A DNA stretch of 64,000 nt from contig NZ_FNYZ01000004.1 of NCBI RefSeq assembly GCF_900109095.1, positions 62,001 through 126,000 on the forward strand. Direction: 5' to 3'. This document shows positions 42,698 through 52,084 of this stretch, piece after piece; the first letter of the stretch is position 1, and every line of letters starts with the position of its first letter. Under the pieces are notes generated by a model. That model had not been told where the DNA came from, did no database searches, and saw only the letters and a list, made by a program, of their open reading frames with translations. Origin of the DNA: Sphingobium sp. AP50. GTDB lineage: Bacteria > Pseudomonadota > Alphaproteobacteria > Sphingomonadales > Sphingomonadaceae. The position numbers and the translations under genes were made by a program.

Positions 42698-44002
42698 TCA
42701 GAACTGCATCTTGACCTGGCCGCCCAGCGCCAGCGCATCATTGGTCCGCCGGTAGGAGAAGGCGCCAGGGTCGAGAATATATTGCAGGTCCGGCCGGATG
42801 CTGAGCCAGCGCCGTAACTGGATGCCATAGCTCAGTTCAATCGCCGTCTCACCCATCGGCAGCGCGGCATAGCCGCCGGGAATATCCTGCGCCTCGGCCG
42901 CTGCGCGGCGCAAACGCGGATTGACCTGCGCATGCACGATGCCCAGCGAAATGCTGTCGGCGTCGCGACCGGCGAACGTACCGATCTTGACCAGACCCGC
43001 CGCATACCAATGGGTGATCTGCGCCGATGCGGCCGGGTTGGCCGTGAACTGGCCGAAGATCGACAGGCCCCGGCCGGCATTGCCTTCGCGCAGGATCATC
43101 TGGTCGGCCAGCGCATAGAAGCCGTAGCGTCCACGCAGCGTGCCATCCTCGCCCCGCCGGGCCGCGCGCGAACTGTCATAATAGACGCCCAGCTTATAAT
43201 GGCCGGGCAGCACCCGGCTGCCCGGCACGACGCCCGGATCATATTCCACTTCCAGCGGCAGCAGGATGCCGGTCGTGCCGCCGACAAAAGGCCGGAAGCC
43301 ATTTTCAAGGTCGTTAAGACGCGGATTGACCTGATAGAGGCCCGTCCGCAGCACCAGATCCGGCCGCAGCCGGTATCGGACAGCCGCACCCCAGCGGGCA
43401 TTGGGATAATTATACCAGCCGCTATTGCCCGATTCCGACAGCGGATGCGCGCAGAAGGCCGCGTTCACGAAATTGCAGCCCAGCGGCATCCCGCCCAGAT
43501 CATTGCCCATGGCAAAGAAACCCAGCCGCAGGTTTAGCCGACCATCCGCCAGATTCTGTTCATAGCTGAGTTCCGATAGCCGCGTATTATAGGCGCCCGC
43601 CGCTTCCTGAATCGGCAACCGGTTGCCCACGAAATCGGACGAGATGCCCACACCCCGCCGGTCGTTGAAGGTGACATGCACGGTCCCGCCCGTCAGACCG
43701 GCAATCCGGTCCATGTCGAAATCGAACCCGCCGCGCAATTGCTGGGTATAGGCCGTGCCGCGCCGCTGGCCGCCATCCACGGCCGAGAAGGTTTCCGATA
43801 CATAATCGGCGCGGACCGTAATACCCGCCTGCTTCAGGCGGGTGCGCAAACCGCCCCAGTCGCCCGTCAGCGTCTCGCGCGGGGGCGCGACCGTCTTGTC
43901 CGGCGCAGGCGCGGCGTCCTGCGCGAAGGCGCCCGCCATCGGCAAGAGCGACAACAGCCCCAATATGGTCAGACGGGCCAGCGGATGAATGATCTGGGCC
44001 AA
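42698..44002 (-). CDS. oprB: OprB-family carbohydrate-selective porin
   Basis: A 434-residue outer-membrane porin. There is no in-frame ATG at a suitable place; the TTG at 44002 follows a very strong GGAGGGAGGGG ribosome site and opens a signal peptide (LARLTILGLLSLLPMAGAFAQ), so I choose it. The OprB pattern is visible in LTGDWGGLRTRLKQAGITV near the mature N terminus, LSELSYEQNLADGRLNLRLG, and a C-terminal strand LALGGQVKMQF. OprB proteins pass glucose and other sugars to the periplasm. The gene is directly downstream of the quinoprotein glucose dehydrogenase, which would use the sugar in the periplasm. Confidence 0.9.
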   Translation of the reverse strand: MAQIIHPLARLTILGLLSLLPMAGAFAQDAAPAPDKTVAPPRETLTGDWGGLRTRLKQAGITVRADYVSETFSAVDGGQRRGTAYTQQLRGGFDFDMDRIAGLTGGTVHVTFNDRRGVGISSDFVGNRLPIQEAAGAYNTRLSELSYEQNLADGRLNLRLGFFAMGNDLGGMPLGCNFVNAAFCAHPLSESGNSGWYNYPNARWGAAVRYRLRPDLVLRTGLYQVNPRLNDLENGFRPFVGGTTGILLPLEVEYDPGVVPGSRVLPGHYKLGVYYDSSRAARRGEDGTLRGRYGFYALADQMILREGNAGRGLSIFGQFTANPAASAQITHWYAAGLVKIGTFAGRDADSISLGIVHAQVNPRLRRAAAEAQDIPGGYAALPMGETAIELSYGIQLRRWLSIRPDLQYILDPGAFSYRRTNDALALGGQVKMQF

Positions 44003-44091
44003 AGCCCCTCCCTCCCGCGCGACAACATAGCACGCGGCAACATGAATGATGACAGGCGGGCGGAGCGGCGCCGGGCCGCTCCGCCACGGGT

Positions 44092-46521
44092 TCAGCGCAG
44101 CGTATAGGCGATCACATAATCGCCGCGGTCGGGCGACTGGCGCGCACCGCCCGCTGTCACCACTACATATTGCTTGCCACTTTTGGGCGATTTGTAGCTC
44201 ATCGGACCGCCCTGACTGCCGACCGGCAGGCGGGCCTTCCAGACTTCCGCACCGGTCGCCGCGTTGAAGGCGCGCAGGTAGAAATCCTGCGTCCCCGCGA
44301 TGAAGACCAGCCCGCCCTGCGTCGCCAGCGTGCCGCCCAGCGTCGGCATGCCGATCGGGATCGGCAGGCCCATGCGGATGCCCATCGGTCCGGTGTCGCG
44401 CACCGTACCCACCGGCACCTGCCACTTGATGGCCCGGCTCTTGAGGTCAATCGCGGTCAGCGTGCCATAGGGCGGCGCCTGACAGGGAATGCCCAGCGCC
44501 GACAGGAAGCGATCCTTCACCACCGAATAGGGCGTGCCCTTCAGCGGCACGCTGCCCATGCCGGTATTGACCGCCTCGCCCGCGCTGCCCGACTGGCCCT
44601 TCTGCGCGGCGGTCTGCGGGAACATCTGCACCCACAGGCCCAGCCGCATGTCGTTGACGAAGATGGTGCCGCTGGTCGGATCGGTCGAAACGCCGCCCCA
44701 GTTCATGCCACCCAGCGATCCGGGGAAGCTCAGCGACTTGTCGGTGCCGGGCGCGGTATACAGCCCCTCATAGCGCATGCCCTTGAAGGCGATGCGGCAG
44801 AGCAGCTGGTCGAACGGGGTGGCGCCCCACATGTCCGCCTCGGTCAGCGGACCGACGCCGATCTGCGGCATGCCCAGTGACTTGGGCTGCGTCGGCGAAT
44901 AGGGCTCACCCGCTATGTTCGCAGGCTTGACCGGCACTTCCTTGACCTGCGTGAGCGGCTTGCCGGTGGCGCGATCGAGCACATAGACCTGCCCCGCCTT
45001 GGTGCCGAAGACGAGCGCGGGCACCTTGCGGGCTGCATCGAGCGGGAAGTCGACGAAGCTCGGCTGCATCGGCAGATCGAAGTCCCAAAGGTCGTTGTGG
45101 ACCGTCTGGAAATGCCATTTCTCGCGGCCAGTGGTGGCGTCGAGCGCCAGCATCGACGCGCCATATTTGTGATCGAGCGCGCTGCGGGTGACGCCATAGA
45201 GATCGACCGAGGCGCTACCCACCGGCATGAACACGGTGTTGGATGCCGGATCATAGGACATGGCCGCCCAGACGTTCGGGGTCGACCGGGCATAGGTCTT
45301 GCCCGCTGCGGGCGCGCCGGTGATCGCCGGATTGCCTGGATCGAAGGCCCAGCGCAGCTTGCCGCTGATGACGTCGAAGCCACGCATCACGCCGCCCGGC
45401 ATATCGACCTGCACATTGTCGGCAACACGGCCGCCGACCACGACGGTCGTGCCCGCCAGCGTCGGCGCGGAGGTCAGCTGATATTGGGGATCGGGCGCAT
45501 TGCCGAGGCCAGCCTTCAGGTCGACCCGGCCATTGGTGCCGAAATCAGGGCAGAATTTACCGGTGTCGGCATCCAGCGCGATCAGCTCTGCATTGATCGT
45601 GTTCATCAGGATGCGGCGCTGACAGGCGGCGCCGGTTGGCACTGTCACTGCCGTTACCGGCGTTGCGCCGGGCAAGCTGGGCTGCTGGATCGGCGCATGG
45701 GCGTCGAAATAGGCGAGGCCCCGGCAGCGCATCCAGACCGATGCCTTGGCATTGATCAGCGTCTTCCATTTCTCGCGACCGGTATCGGCGTCGAGCGCGA
45801 TGACATTATTGTGCGGCGTGCAGATGAACAGCGTATCGCCGACCTGCAACGGCGTATTCTGGTCTTCCGCGCCATTGCCATCGCTCAAGGCGATGTCACC
45901 GGTGCGATAGGTCCAGGCAACCTTCAGCTTGTCGACATTGTCGCGGGTGATCTGGTCGAGCGCGACGAAACGGCTGCCGCCCGGACTATTGCCATAGGCG
46001 GTCCAGTCCTTCTGCGCCTGTGCCGGATCGACCGGCACCAGCGGCGCGGCCTGCCCCGCAAAGGGCACGGTGGGATGCGGCACGAACATACCGGCTGCCC
46101 CGACAGCCGATCCCAGACCAACGAACGCCGCCACCAGCAAAGCCGGCCGCGTTGCAGGCGCCGAACCATCCCGACGACGCAGCAGCGGATAGGACAGCGC
46201 CACCACCGTAGCGCCGACGCCGATGGCCAGCAGCCGGGAGATCAGCGGCCAGAAGCTGAAGCCCACTTCCCACAAGGCCCAGAAAATGGTGAGCAGGAAG
46301 ACGGCGCCGAACAGCAAGCCACCGCTCGCCCTGCGCAGCGCGATCAGCCCGCCCGCGCCGATCAGCGCGACACCGGCGATCAGAAAATAGAAACTGCCGC
46401 CAAGGCTGACGAGTTTGACCCCGCCAATAGCAAAGAAAAGTCCGGCGGCCAGAATCACGGCCCCCAACAGAAGCAGCCAACCGCGGATCAGCGGCTGGCC
46501 GTGCATTTTCGTGCCCGTCAC
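44092..46521 (-). CDS. gcd: PQQ-dependent membrane-bound glucose dehydrogenase
   Basis: An 809-residue quinoprotein of the Gcd family at full length. The N terminus carries about five transmembrane helices (residues 10-145) ending before the periplasmic eight-bladed propeller, which starts near DWTAYGNSPGGSRFVALDQIT. Propeller marks include CRGLAYFDA, TGREKWHFQTVHNDLWDFDLP, GGMNWGGVSTDP and a C-terminal GSQGGPMSYKSPKSGKQYVVV. It oxidises aldoses to lactones in the periplasm using PQQ and calcium and gives electrons to ubiquinone. The GTG start is backed by AGGAGG at proper spacing. A TGTACTA-TT-TAGTACA palindrome lies about 95 bases upstream. Confidence 0.95.
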   Translation of the reverse strand: MTGTKMHGQPLIRGWLLLLGAVILAAGLFFAIGGVKLVSLGGSFYFLIAGVALIGAGGLIALRRASGGLLFGAVFLLTIFWALWEVGFSFWPLISRLLAIGVGATVVALSYPLLRRRDGSAPATRPALLVAAFVGLGSAVGAAGMFVPHPTVPFAGQAAPLVPVDPAQAQKDWTAYGNSPGGSRFVALDQITRDNVDKLKVAWTYRTGDIALSDGNGAEDQNTPLQVGDTLFICTPHNNVIALDADTGREKWKTLINAKASVWMRCRGLAYFDAHAPIQQPSLPGATPVTAVTVPTGAACQRRILMNTINAELIALDADTGKFCPDFGTNGRVDLKAGLGNAPDPQYQLTSAPTLAGTTVVVGGRVADNVQVDMPGGVMRGFDVISGKLRWAFDPGNPAITGAPAAGKTYARSTPNVWAAMSYDPASNTVFMPVGSASVDLYGVTRSALDHKYGASMLALDATTGREKWHFQTVHNDLWDFDLPMQPSFVDFPLDAARKVPALVFGTKAGQVYVLDRATGKPLTQVKEVPVKPANIAGEPYSPTQPKSLGMPQIGVGPLTEADMWGATPFDQLLCRIAFKGMRYEGLYTAPGTDKSLSFPGSLGGMNWGGVSTDPTSGTIFVNDMRLGLWVQMFPQTAAQKGQSGSAGEAVNTGMGSVPLKGTPYSVVKDRFLSALGIPCQAPPYGTLTAIDLKSRAIKWQVPVGTVRDTGPMGIRMGLPIPIGMPTLGGTLATQGGLVFIAGTQDFYLRAFNAATGAEVWKARLPVGSQGGPMSYKSPKSGKQYVVVTAGGARQSPDRGDYVIAYTLR

Positions 46522-46930
46522 GCGGCACCTCCTTCATCTCTTATAATCGTCGGAGAGTGCCGCTCTGGAGTCGACAAGAACGCCCAATCACCGGATCGCC
46601 GCTATAACGACGCAATGTACTATTTAGTACACAACTGCCTGAGTCGCAAGTTCGGTCAGCGTTTTTCGCAGCAGGCCCGCCCCGCAGATTCCCGTTTCAC
46701 GGACCGTGCGGAGGCGTTACACTTTAAATATCAGTCGTCTGTCGGTGATGAATTAGCTCGCGCCGGACATGCCATGAGCCGAGGAAAGTCGCCCTTATCG
46801 AGGACTATAGCAGCGAGCCACATGGTTGCAGGCGGCGCACCGGGACGTGAAAACCACCCCATCTCGCAGAGAGAATCCCTGCGAAATTTGGGCCAAGCAA
46901 TTACCGGCCCAGACGCGATTACACCCGCAA
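46522..46930. other. Non-coding gap upstream of gcd
   Basis: A 409-base gap with no supported gene. It contains the palindrome at 46616-46631 and an AT-rich patch around 46705-46760, and must hold the gcd promoter. A frame crosses it on the plus strand but lacks coding character and runs antisense into the flavin reductase gene. Confidence 0.5.
46616..46631. promoter_or_regulatory. Perfect palindrome upstream of gcd, candidate operator
   Basis: TGTACTA-TT-TAGTACA has perfect 7-bp arms around a 2-base centre. Its symmetry and length fit a dimeric repressor such as a TetR- or GntR-type protein. It is centred about 100 bases upstream of the gcd GTG start and is the only strong palindrome in the gap. 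Confidence 0.5.
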
Positions 46931-49441
46931 TCAGTAGATATCGCGGCGGTACAATCCTGCTTCAGCCATGGCCTCCAGCCGTTCATCGCCCAATGCCGTG
47001 CGCAGGGCCGCATCCACCGCAGGCGCCATCCCCTCCAGACTGCCGCAGACGAGAATGGCGGCGCCGTCCTCCACCCATGCGCGCAGGGCGGCGGCCTGCG
47101 CCTCCACCAGATGCTGGACATAGCGTCCGCAGCCCACATCACGCGAGTAAGCGCGATCGAGGCGCTCCAGAGTTCCGTCTGCAAGCATCCGCTCCAGTTC
47201 GTCGGACAGGAAGGCATCATGGGCTGCATTGCGTTCACCCAGGAACAGCCAGTGCCCACCAACGCCTCGCGCCGCTGACTGGCGCAGATGACCGCGCAGG
47301 CCGGCGAGGCCAGTGCCATTGCCGATCAGGATCAGGCGCCGATCGCCCGGTGGCGCGCGGAAACCCAGATTGGCGTGAACGCGCAGGTCGACTTCAGCGC
47401 CCAGTGGCGCATGCCGAGTCAGCCAGCCGGAGCCAAGACCCAGCCTGCCATCGTCGCGCCGCACCTGACGTATCAGCAATTCGATACGGCCATCCGAGGC
47501 GATCGACGCGACCGAATATTCGCGATGCGGCAAGGGGCGAAGATCGGTCGGCGAAGTCGTATCGTCCATCGCCTCTGGCAGGATCGCGCTGGCCAGATGG
47601 GCCTGCAAGATTGTGCCTTCGTCATCGACTATGTTCGCGCCATCCAGATCGCGCTGCGACAGGAAGTCCGCGACCCGCTGGGGATCGTTGCGCGGCAGGA
47701 TTTCGGCGATGTCGCCGGCTTCCCAGTCCGGGAAGACGCCGTCGCACGGTTCCAGCGAGACCAGATAGGCGGGGCCGCCAGCGCTGCCCGGATTGAGCAG
47801 CCGCCTGTCGATCAGACGCCATTTGCCATAGCTGGCGGGCGCCCAGTCCGGCGCATCGGGACGTGCACCGAGCGCGGCCAATTGCTGCTGCCATTGCCGA
47901 TGGGCGTCGGCATCCTCGCCATCCACCTCGATCATATCGAATATCCGCTGCCCGCCGCCGGCATGGAGCCAATGGTCGACCTGATGGCCGAAAGCGCAGA
48001 AATCGGCATATTCGCGGTCGCCCAGCGCCAGGACCGCATAATGAAGATGGGAGGCGGCTGGCGGCTGGGCCATGTCCTGCCGGGCGAAACGGCGCGCCCG
48101 ATCGGGCGGTTCGCCTTCGCCATAGGTGCTGATGACGAACAGGGCGCGATCGACCTGCGCCAGTTGCGCTGCATCGACCGACGTCAAGGGCAACACGCGC
48201 GTTGCGCCCAGAGCGGCGGCCGTCTGCCGCGCCAGTCTCTCTGCCCCGCCGGTCTGGCTGGCGAAGGCGACCAGCATGTTGGCCGCTTCTGGCGTGCCCA
48301 CAATCTCGACAGTCTCTTCGTCGGCCGGCCGCTTCTTGCGTCGCCGGGCGATGTAGAGGAGGAGACCCGTTATGGTGAAGAGCGGCATCGTCAGGCTGGT
48401 GACGAAAAGGAACAATCGTCCGGGCAAACCAAAGATCGCGCCGCGATGCACTTCCAGCATGCTGGTCGTAATGACTTCACCCACGGTGCGATTGGCATAG
48501 CGCTCGACCTTGACCACCCGCCCATTGGCGGGGTCGATGCGGATCGTATCCGTCATCCGCTCATGCCGTGCGTCAGGAAGCAGCATGCGGAAATCGACCG
48601 GCTTCTTGCCTTTCGGTAAAGTGATGGTGACCGATTCAAACTGATTGCCGGTCAGTCGCGTGAAGGCTGGCCAAGCCTGCTTCAGCGCTGGAGACGCAAC
48701 GGGAGCGGCGTCTTTCTTCCCCTCGTCACGCTGCTGTTCGCCCCGGCTTGTCTTGCCGGTGAGGGCATAGAGGACGCCCTGCCGGTACCAGTCATAGGAC
48801 CACCACAGGCCGGTTGTGGCGCTGAGCAGATAGAAGAGGACAATCCACCCACCAATGACGGCATGGAGCGCGCGATAGAGGTTGCGACCGCTCTTGCGCA
48901 GATCCAGCACCAGCCAGGCCCGCCAGTCGAGCGCGCGCTTGGGCCAGCGCAGGTACAGGCCGGACAGGGCAAAAAAGATCAGTGAAATGGCCGAAAAGGC
49001 AGTGATCTGACGACCGATGCCATTGCCGCCGCCCGGCAGTGCCAGCCAGCGATGCAGGCTGGTGATGGTCCGGAAAAAGCCACTGCCATTGGCATTACCC
49101 AAAAGGCGGCCGTCACGCGGATCAACAAAGCTGCGCTCGCCGCGGCCTTTTTCCCCTTTGGGCGGATCGAACTGGATGCGCCATGCCTTATCCGGGGTTT
49201 CTTCCACCGTCAGCGACGCGACACGCAGGCCATTACGCTGGGCCGATGCGCGGGCGATCACCGTATCGGGATCGAGGTGCGGCGCGTTGCCGGGCGTCAG
49301 CGTGACGATACCCGGGCTGATCGCCGCCATGATCTCGTCTTCGAAGCTCAGCATTGCGCCGGTCACGCCCATCACCGCCAGCACCAGGCCAGCGGTGATT
49401 CCGAGGAACCAGTGAATCTGGAAGAAGATACGACGTGTCAC
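46931..49441 (-). CDS. PepSY-flavodoxin-FAD/NADPH reductase fusion (ferric reductase type)
   Basis: An 836-residue fusion. Residues 1-375 are a PepSY-TM module with four membrane helices (IHWFLGITAGLVLAVMGVTGAMLSFEDE, LHRWLALPGG, LHAVIGGWIVLFYLLSATTGLWW, FVTSLTMPLFTITGLLLYI). Residues 390-530 are a flavodoxin domain (MLVAFASQTGGAERLARQ, VISTYGEGEPPD, LALGDREYADFCAFG). The rest is a ferredoxin-NADP reductase-type domain (HREYSVAS for FAD, LILIGNGTGLAGLRGHLR for NADPH). I choose GTG at 49441. The protein would move electrons from NADPH through FAD and FMN to the membrane module, as in bacterial reductases of ferric siderophores. A TGCAA-N5-TTGCA palindrome lies upstream. Confidence 0.9.
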   Translation of the reverse strand: MTRRIFFQIHWFLGITAGLVLAVMGVTGAMLSFEDEIMAAISPGIVTLTPGNAPHLDPDTVIARASAQRNGLRVASLTVEETPDKAWRIQFDPPKGEKGRGERSFVDPRDGRLLGNANGSGFFRTITSLHRWLALPGGGNGIGRQITAFSAISLIFFALSGLYLRWPKRALDWRAWLVLDLRKSGRNLYRALHAVIGGWIVLFYLLSATTGLWWSYDWYRQGVLYALTGKTSRGEQQRDEGKKDAAPVASPALKQAWPAFTRLTGNQFESVTITLPKGKKPVDFRMLLPDARHERMTDTIRIDPANGRVVKVERYANRTVGEVITTSMLEVHRGAIFGLPGRLFLFVTSLTMPLFTITGLLLYIARRRKKRPADEETVEIVGTPEAANMLVAFASQTGGAERLARQTAAALGATRVLPLTSVDAAQLAQVDRALFVISTYGEGEPPDRARRFARQDMAQPPAASHLHYAVLALGDREYADFCAFGHQVDHWLHAGGGQRIFDMIEVDGEDADAHRQWQQQLAALGARPDAPDWAPASYGKWRLIDRRLLNPGSAGGPAYLVSLEPCDGVFPDWEAGDIAEILPRNDPQRVADFLSQRDLDGANIVDDEGTILQAHLASAILPEAMDDTTSPTDLRPLPHREYSVASIASDGRIELLIRQVRRDDGRLGLGSGWLTRHAPLGAEVDLRVHANLGFRAPPGDRRLILIGNGTGLAGLRGHLRQSAARGVGGHWLFLGERNAAHDAFLSDELERMLADGTLERLDRAYSRDVGCGRYVQHLVEAQAAALRAWVEDGAAILVCGSLEGMAPAVDAALRTALGDERLEAMAEAGLYRRDIY

Positions 49442-49546
49442 TACGGCCCTGCCCCATAATAAAGGGCAGATAACGCCCCCGAAGAAGACCCGCACCGATC
49501 AGCATCGGGTCTTCCAGCTATCTCCACGGGCGTCGGCTAGTGATAC

Positions 49547-49561
49547 TGCAATCGATTTGCA
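49547..49561. promoter_or_regulatory. TGCAA-N5-TTGCA palindrome upstream of the flavin reductase gene
   Basis: TGCAA (49547-49551) and TTGCA (49557-49561) flank TCGAT. It lies about 110 bases upstream of the reductase start and 30 bases downstream of the SDR stop. Palindromes of this kind are seen in alphaproteobacterial Fur-type metal control, which would suit a ferric-reductase gene; the match is by shape only. Confidence 0.35.
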
Positions 49562-49590
49562 ATTATTTTATTGGGTCCTATCCTCCTGCC

Positions 49591-50493
49591 CTATGCGCGT
49601 GCGCGGGCGGTGCGTCTGGCGCTTTCATAGCTGTCGCGCCGGATCTTTTCGAAGCCGGTCCGCTGGGAGAATCCCGCATCCTCCGGATAGTCGCGGAAAT
49701 CGGCCAATATCTCTCCGAACAGCGTGTCCAGCTCATCGCGAAATTCGGGATGGGAGAAGATGTGAAAGCGATTTTCCCGGATGCCATCGATCGTCCGCGC
49801 GGCGATCACATCCGGTTCCATGCCGAACTGATGGATTTGCGCCAGACGATCGACCGCCGCGCCATCGACTGGCTTTGCGTTACCGCTCAGTGCTGCCGGA
49901 CGGATTTCGTCGCTGGCATAGATATGGCTTTTTACCAGACCGGGGCACAGCACCGAAACGCCGATGCCATGGGGCGCCAGACTATAACGCAGCGATTCGC
50001 TCATGCCGCGCACGGCGAATTTGGTGGTGTTATAGATGCCCGGCGCAGGACCGCACAGGAAGCTGGCCATGGACGCAGTATTGACGATGTGACCGCCCTG
50101 CCCCGCCGCCTTCATGCGCGGCGCGAAGGTCATGACCCCGTTGATGACGCCATGCAGATTGACCCCCATCACCCAGTCCCAGTCATCATAGCTGGAGTCG
50201 TCGATGGTCTGAAACAGGTTGATCCCGGCATTGTTGAACAACAGGCTGACCGGTCCCAGTTCCGCCTCCGCCCGGTCGGCCGCGTCCGCAAAGCCCGATC
50301 GCGATGCGACATCGAGCGGGACACCAATGACGTCCTGATTGTCCAGCGTCTTGAGCGCGGCGTCGATCGCGTCTTCCCGTATGTCCGCGATCGCCACCTT
50401 GCAGCCTTCCGCCAGCAAGGTGCGGGCTACGCCCAGGCCGATCCCGTTGGCGCCGCCGGTCACAAAGGCGGTTCGCCCACTTAACTGAAGCAT
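49591..50493 (-). CDS. Short-chain dehydrogenase, LigD/LigL-like C-alpha dehydrogenase
   Basis: A 300-residue SDR. The ATG at 50493 has a GGGAGATAGGG ribosome site. It has TGGANGIGLGVA for NAD, NNAGIN, and the catalytic Ser/Tyr/Lys (NTASMAS, YNTTK). The stretch SYDDWDWVMGVNLHGVINGVMTF and the later IHQFGMEPDVIAARTI resemble what I recall of LigD of Sphingobium SYK-6 (TYDDFDWIIGVNLNGVING), an enzyme that oxidises the benzylic alcohol of beta-aryl ether lignin dimers. The C-terminal extension of about 50 residues also fits that group. It is divergent from an MFS gene and heads the lignin-type island. LigD-like function is inferred, since related SDRs act on other alcohols. Confidence 0.8.
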   Translation of the reverse strand: MLQLSGRTAFVTGGANGIGLGVARTLLAEGCKVAIADIREDAIDAALKTLDNQDVIGVPLDVASRSGFADAADRAEAELGPVSLLFNNAGINLFQTIDDSSYDDWDWVMGVNLHGVINGVMTFAPRMKAAGQGGHIVNTASMASFLCGPAPGIYNTTKFAVRGMSESLRYSLAPHGIGVSVLCPGLVKSHIYASDEIRPAALSGNAKPVDGAAVDRLAQIHQFGMEPDVIAARTIDGIRENRFHIFSHPEFRDELDTLFGEILADFRDYPEDAGFSQRTGFEKIRRDSYESARRTARARA

Positions 50494-50625
50494 CCCTATC
50501 TCCCTTCGCTGATTTTTTAACGGTCGTGAATTTTTGCTCTCGCCATATTCGTATAGATCACTTACAAATTCGCCAAGCCGAAATTTCATCCCTGTGAAAA
50601 AGGGAGAAATAGAGAGGAGAAGGTC

Positions 50626-52047
50626 ATGGCCCTGGCGCCCGCGCCTATTGCGACCGACAGCCTGTGGGACGAGGAGGCGGCTGTTCCGTCCGATCCGACC
50701 CGCGCGGCGCCACCGCCCTATTCGATGGCCGCCGCCTATTGGGCGCTGTTCGTCATCATCCTGGCCACCTTCATCACCTTCTTCGAACAGGTGGTGTTCG
50801 CCATGCTGGCGGAGCGGATCAAGGCGGATTTCGGCCTGTCCGATTCGCAGCTTGGTTTTCTGGCCGGGCCAGCCAGCATCATCTGTTATCTGTTCGTGGG
50901 CATTCCGCTGGCGCGGCTGGCGGACATCTTCCCGCGCAAATTCGTGCTGGCGGGTGGAGTTGCGGCGCTGGGTGTCATCACCTCGCTCGGCGGTCTTGCG
51001 CAGAATTTCGGCCAGTTTGTGGGGACACGGGTCTTTCTGGCAGCGGGCGGATCGGCCCATGCGCCCTCCTCCTACTCGCTGCTGGCCGACGCCTTTCCAC
51101 CGCGCATCCTGACCCGCGCCTTTGCGCTGCTGCAATTCGGCTTTATCGGCGGCACGACGCTGGGGCCGGCGATCGGCGGGATGCTGATCGCGACGGCGGT
51201 GGGATGGGCGCCGACCCAGCATGGCGGCATCACCATATTGGGCTGGCAGTGGCTGATGATCTGGCTGGGCCTGCCCGCTTTGCTCGTGTCCCTGCTGTTC
51301 CTGACGATCAAGGAACCGCCGCGCCGCATGGCCACAGGGACTATCACGTTGCCGCAGGGCGCGTCCCTTGGCCGTCGCATCCTGACCTTTACCGGTCTGG
51401 ACGCGGCAAAGGCGATCCATGCCAAGCGGCGCGTCTATTACCCGCTATTCGCCGGCCTTGCGCTCAGCGCGATCGAGACGTTTGGTCTGCAATTCTGGCG
51501 CGTGCCCTTTATGATCCGCACCTATGGCTGGAACGAGGCGCAGATCGGCGCAGTGATGGGATCGCTCACTCTGGCGGCGTCGCTGACCGGCCTGTTGCTG
51601 GGCGGCATTTTCGTCGAATGGCTGGCCAAGCGCTATGCCGACGCCAATGTCCGCGCTGCCGCGATTTTCTTCAGTTGCGTCACCATCTGCGCCATTCTCG
51701 CGCCGATGATGCCCAATGGCTATGCCTCGCTGGGCGTCGCCAGTATCGGGGCGATGTTCGGCATTGCCGGCGCCGTGCCGCAAAATGCCGCGATCCAGCG
51801 CGTCGCCCCCAATGCGATGCGGGGCCAGGTGACGGCCATCTATCTGTTCATGTTCACCTTCTTCGGCGCGATGGGCAGCTTTCTGGTCGGACTGGTGCAG
51901 GATTATGTGATCGGCGATCCGACCCAGCTCTGGAAGACGCTGGTGCTGACCGCCAGCCTGCTGCTGCCGCTCGCCACCCTTTGCATGATCCGCGCCATCC
52001 GACCCTATCGGGAGGAAGTGGAGCGGCTGGCCGCCGAGGCAGCATAA
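50626..52047 (+). CDS. MFS transporter (aromatic-acid uptake type)
   Basis: A 473-residue major facilitator protein with twelve predicted helices. Between helices 2 and 3 it carries the MFS loop motif in the form GIPLARLADIFPRKFVL. A 30-residue hydrophilic N terminus precedes the first helix (YWALFVIILATFITFFEQVVFAML). A long central loop (about 225-270) separates the halves. The start has GAGAGGAGAAGG. It is the first gene of a five-gene plus-strand run (MFS, SnoaL, aldehyde dehydrogenase, LigW, second MFS), so it most likely imports a lignin-derived dimer or aromatic acid across the inner membrane. Confidence 0.9.
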   Translation: MALAPAPIATDSLWDEEAAVPSDPTRAAPPPYSMAAAYWALFVIILATFITFFEQVVFAMLAERIKADFGLSDSQLGFLAGPASIICYLFVGIPLARLADIFPRKFVLAGGVAALGVITSLGGLAQNFGQFVGTRVFLAAGGSAHAPSSYSLLADAFPPRILTRAFALLQFGFIGGTTLGPAIGGMLIATAVGWAPTQHGGITILGWQWLMIWLGLPALLVSLLFLTIKEPPRRMATGTITLPQGASLGRRILTFTGLDAAKAIHAKRRVYYPLFAGLALSAIETFGLQFWRVPFMIRTYGWNEAQIGAVMGSLTLAASLTGLLLGGIFVEWLAKRYADANVRAAAIFFSCVTICAILAPMMPNGYASLGVASIGAMFGIAGAVPQNAAIQRVAPNAMRGQVTAIYLFMFTFFGAMGSFLVGLVQDYVIGDPTQLWKTLVLTASLLLPLATLCMIRAIRPYREEVERLAAEAA

Positions 52048-52084
52048 TTAGTAAGTATTACATACAATGATAGGAGAGAAAATC

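Noticed and set aside
45097..47796. 899-codon plus-strand frame across the gcd gene, the gap and the reductase gene
   Set aside because: It spans an intergenic region and two real genes in antisense and shows no domain.
52051..52061. Short palindrome GTAA-GTA-TTAC between the MFS and SnoaL genes
   Set aside because: Only 4-bp arms within a 37-base gap inside a likely operon; could easily be chance.
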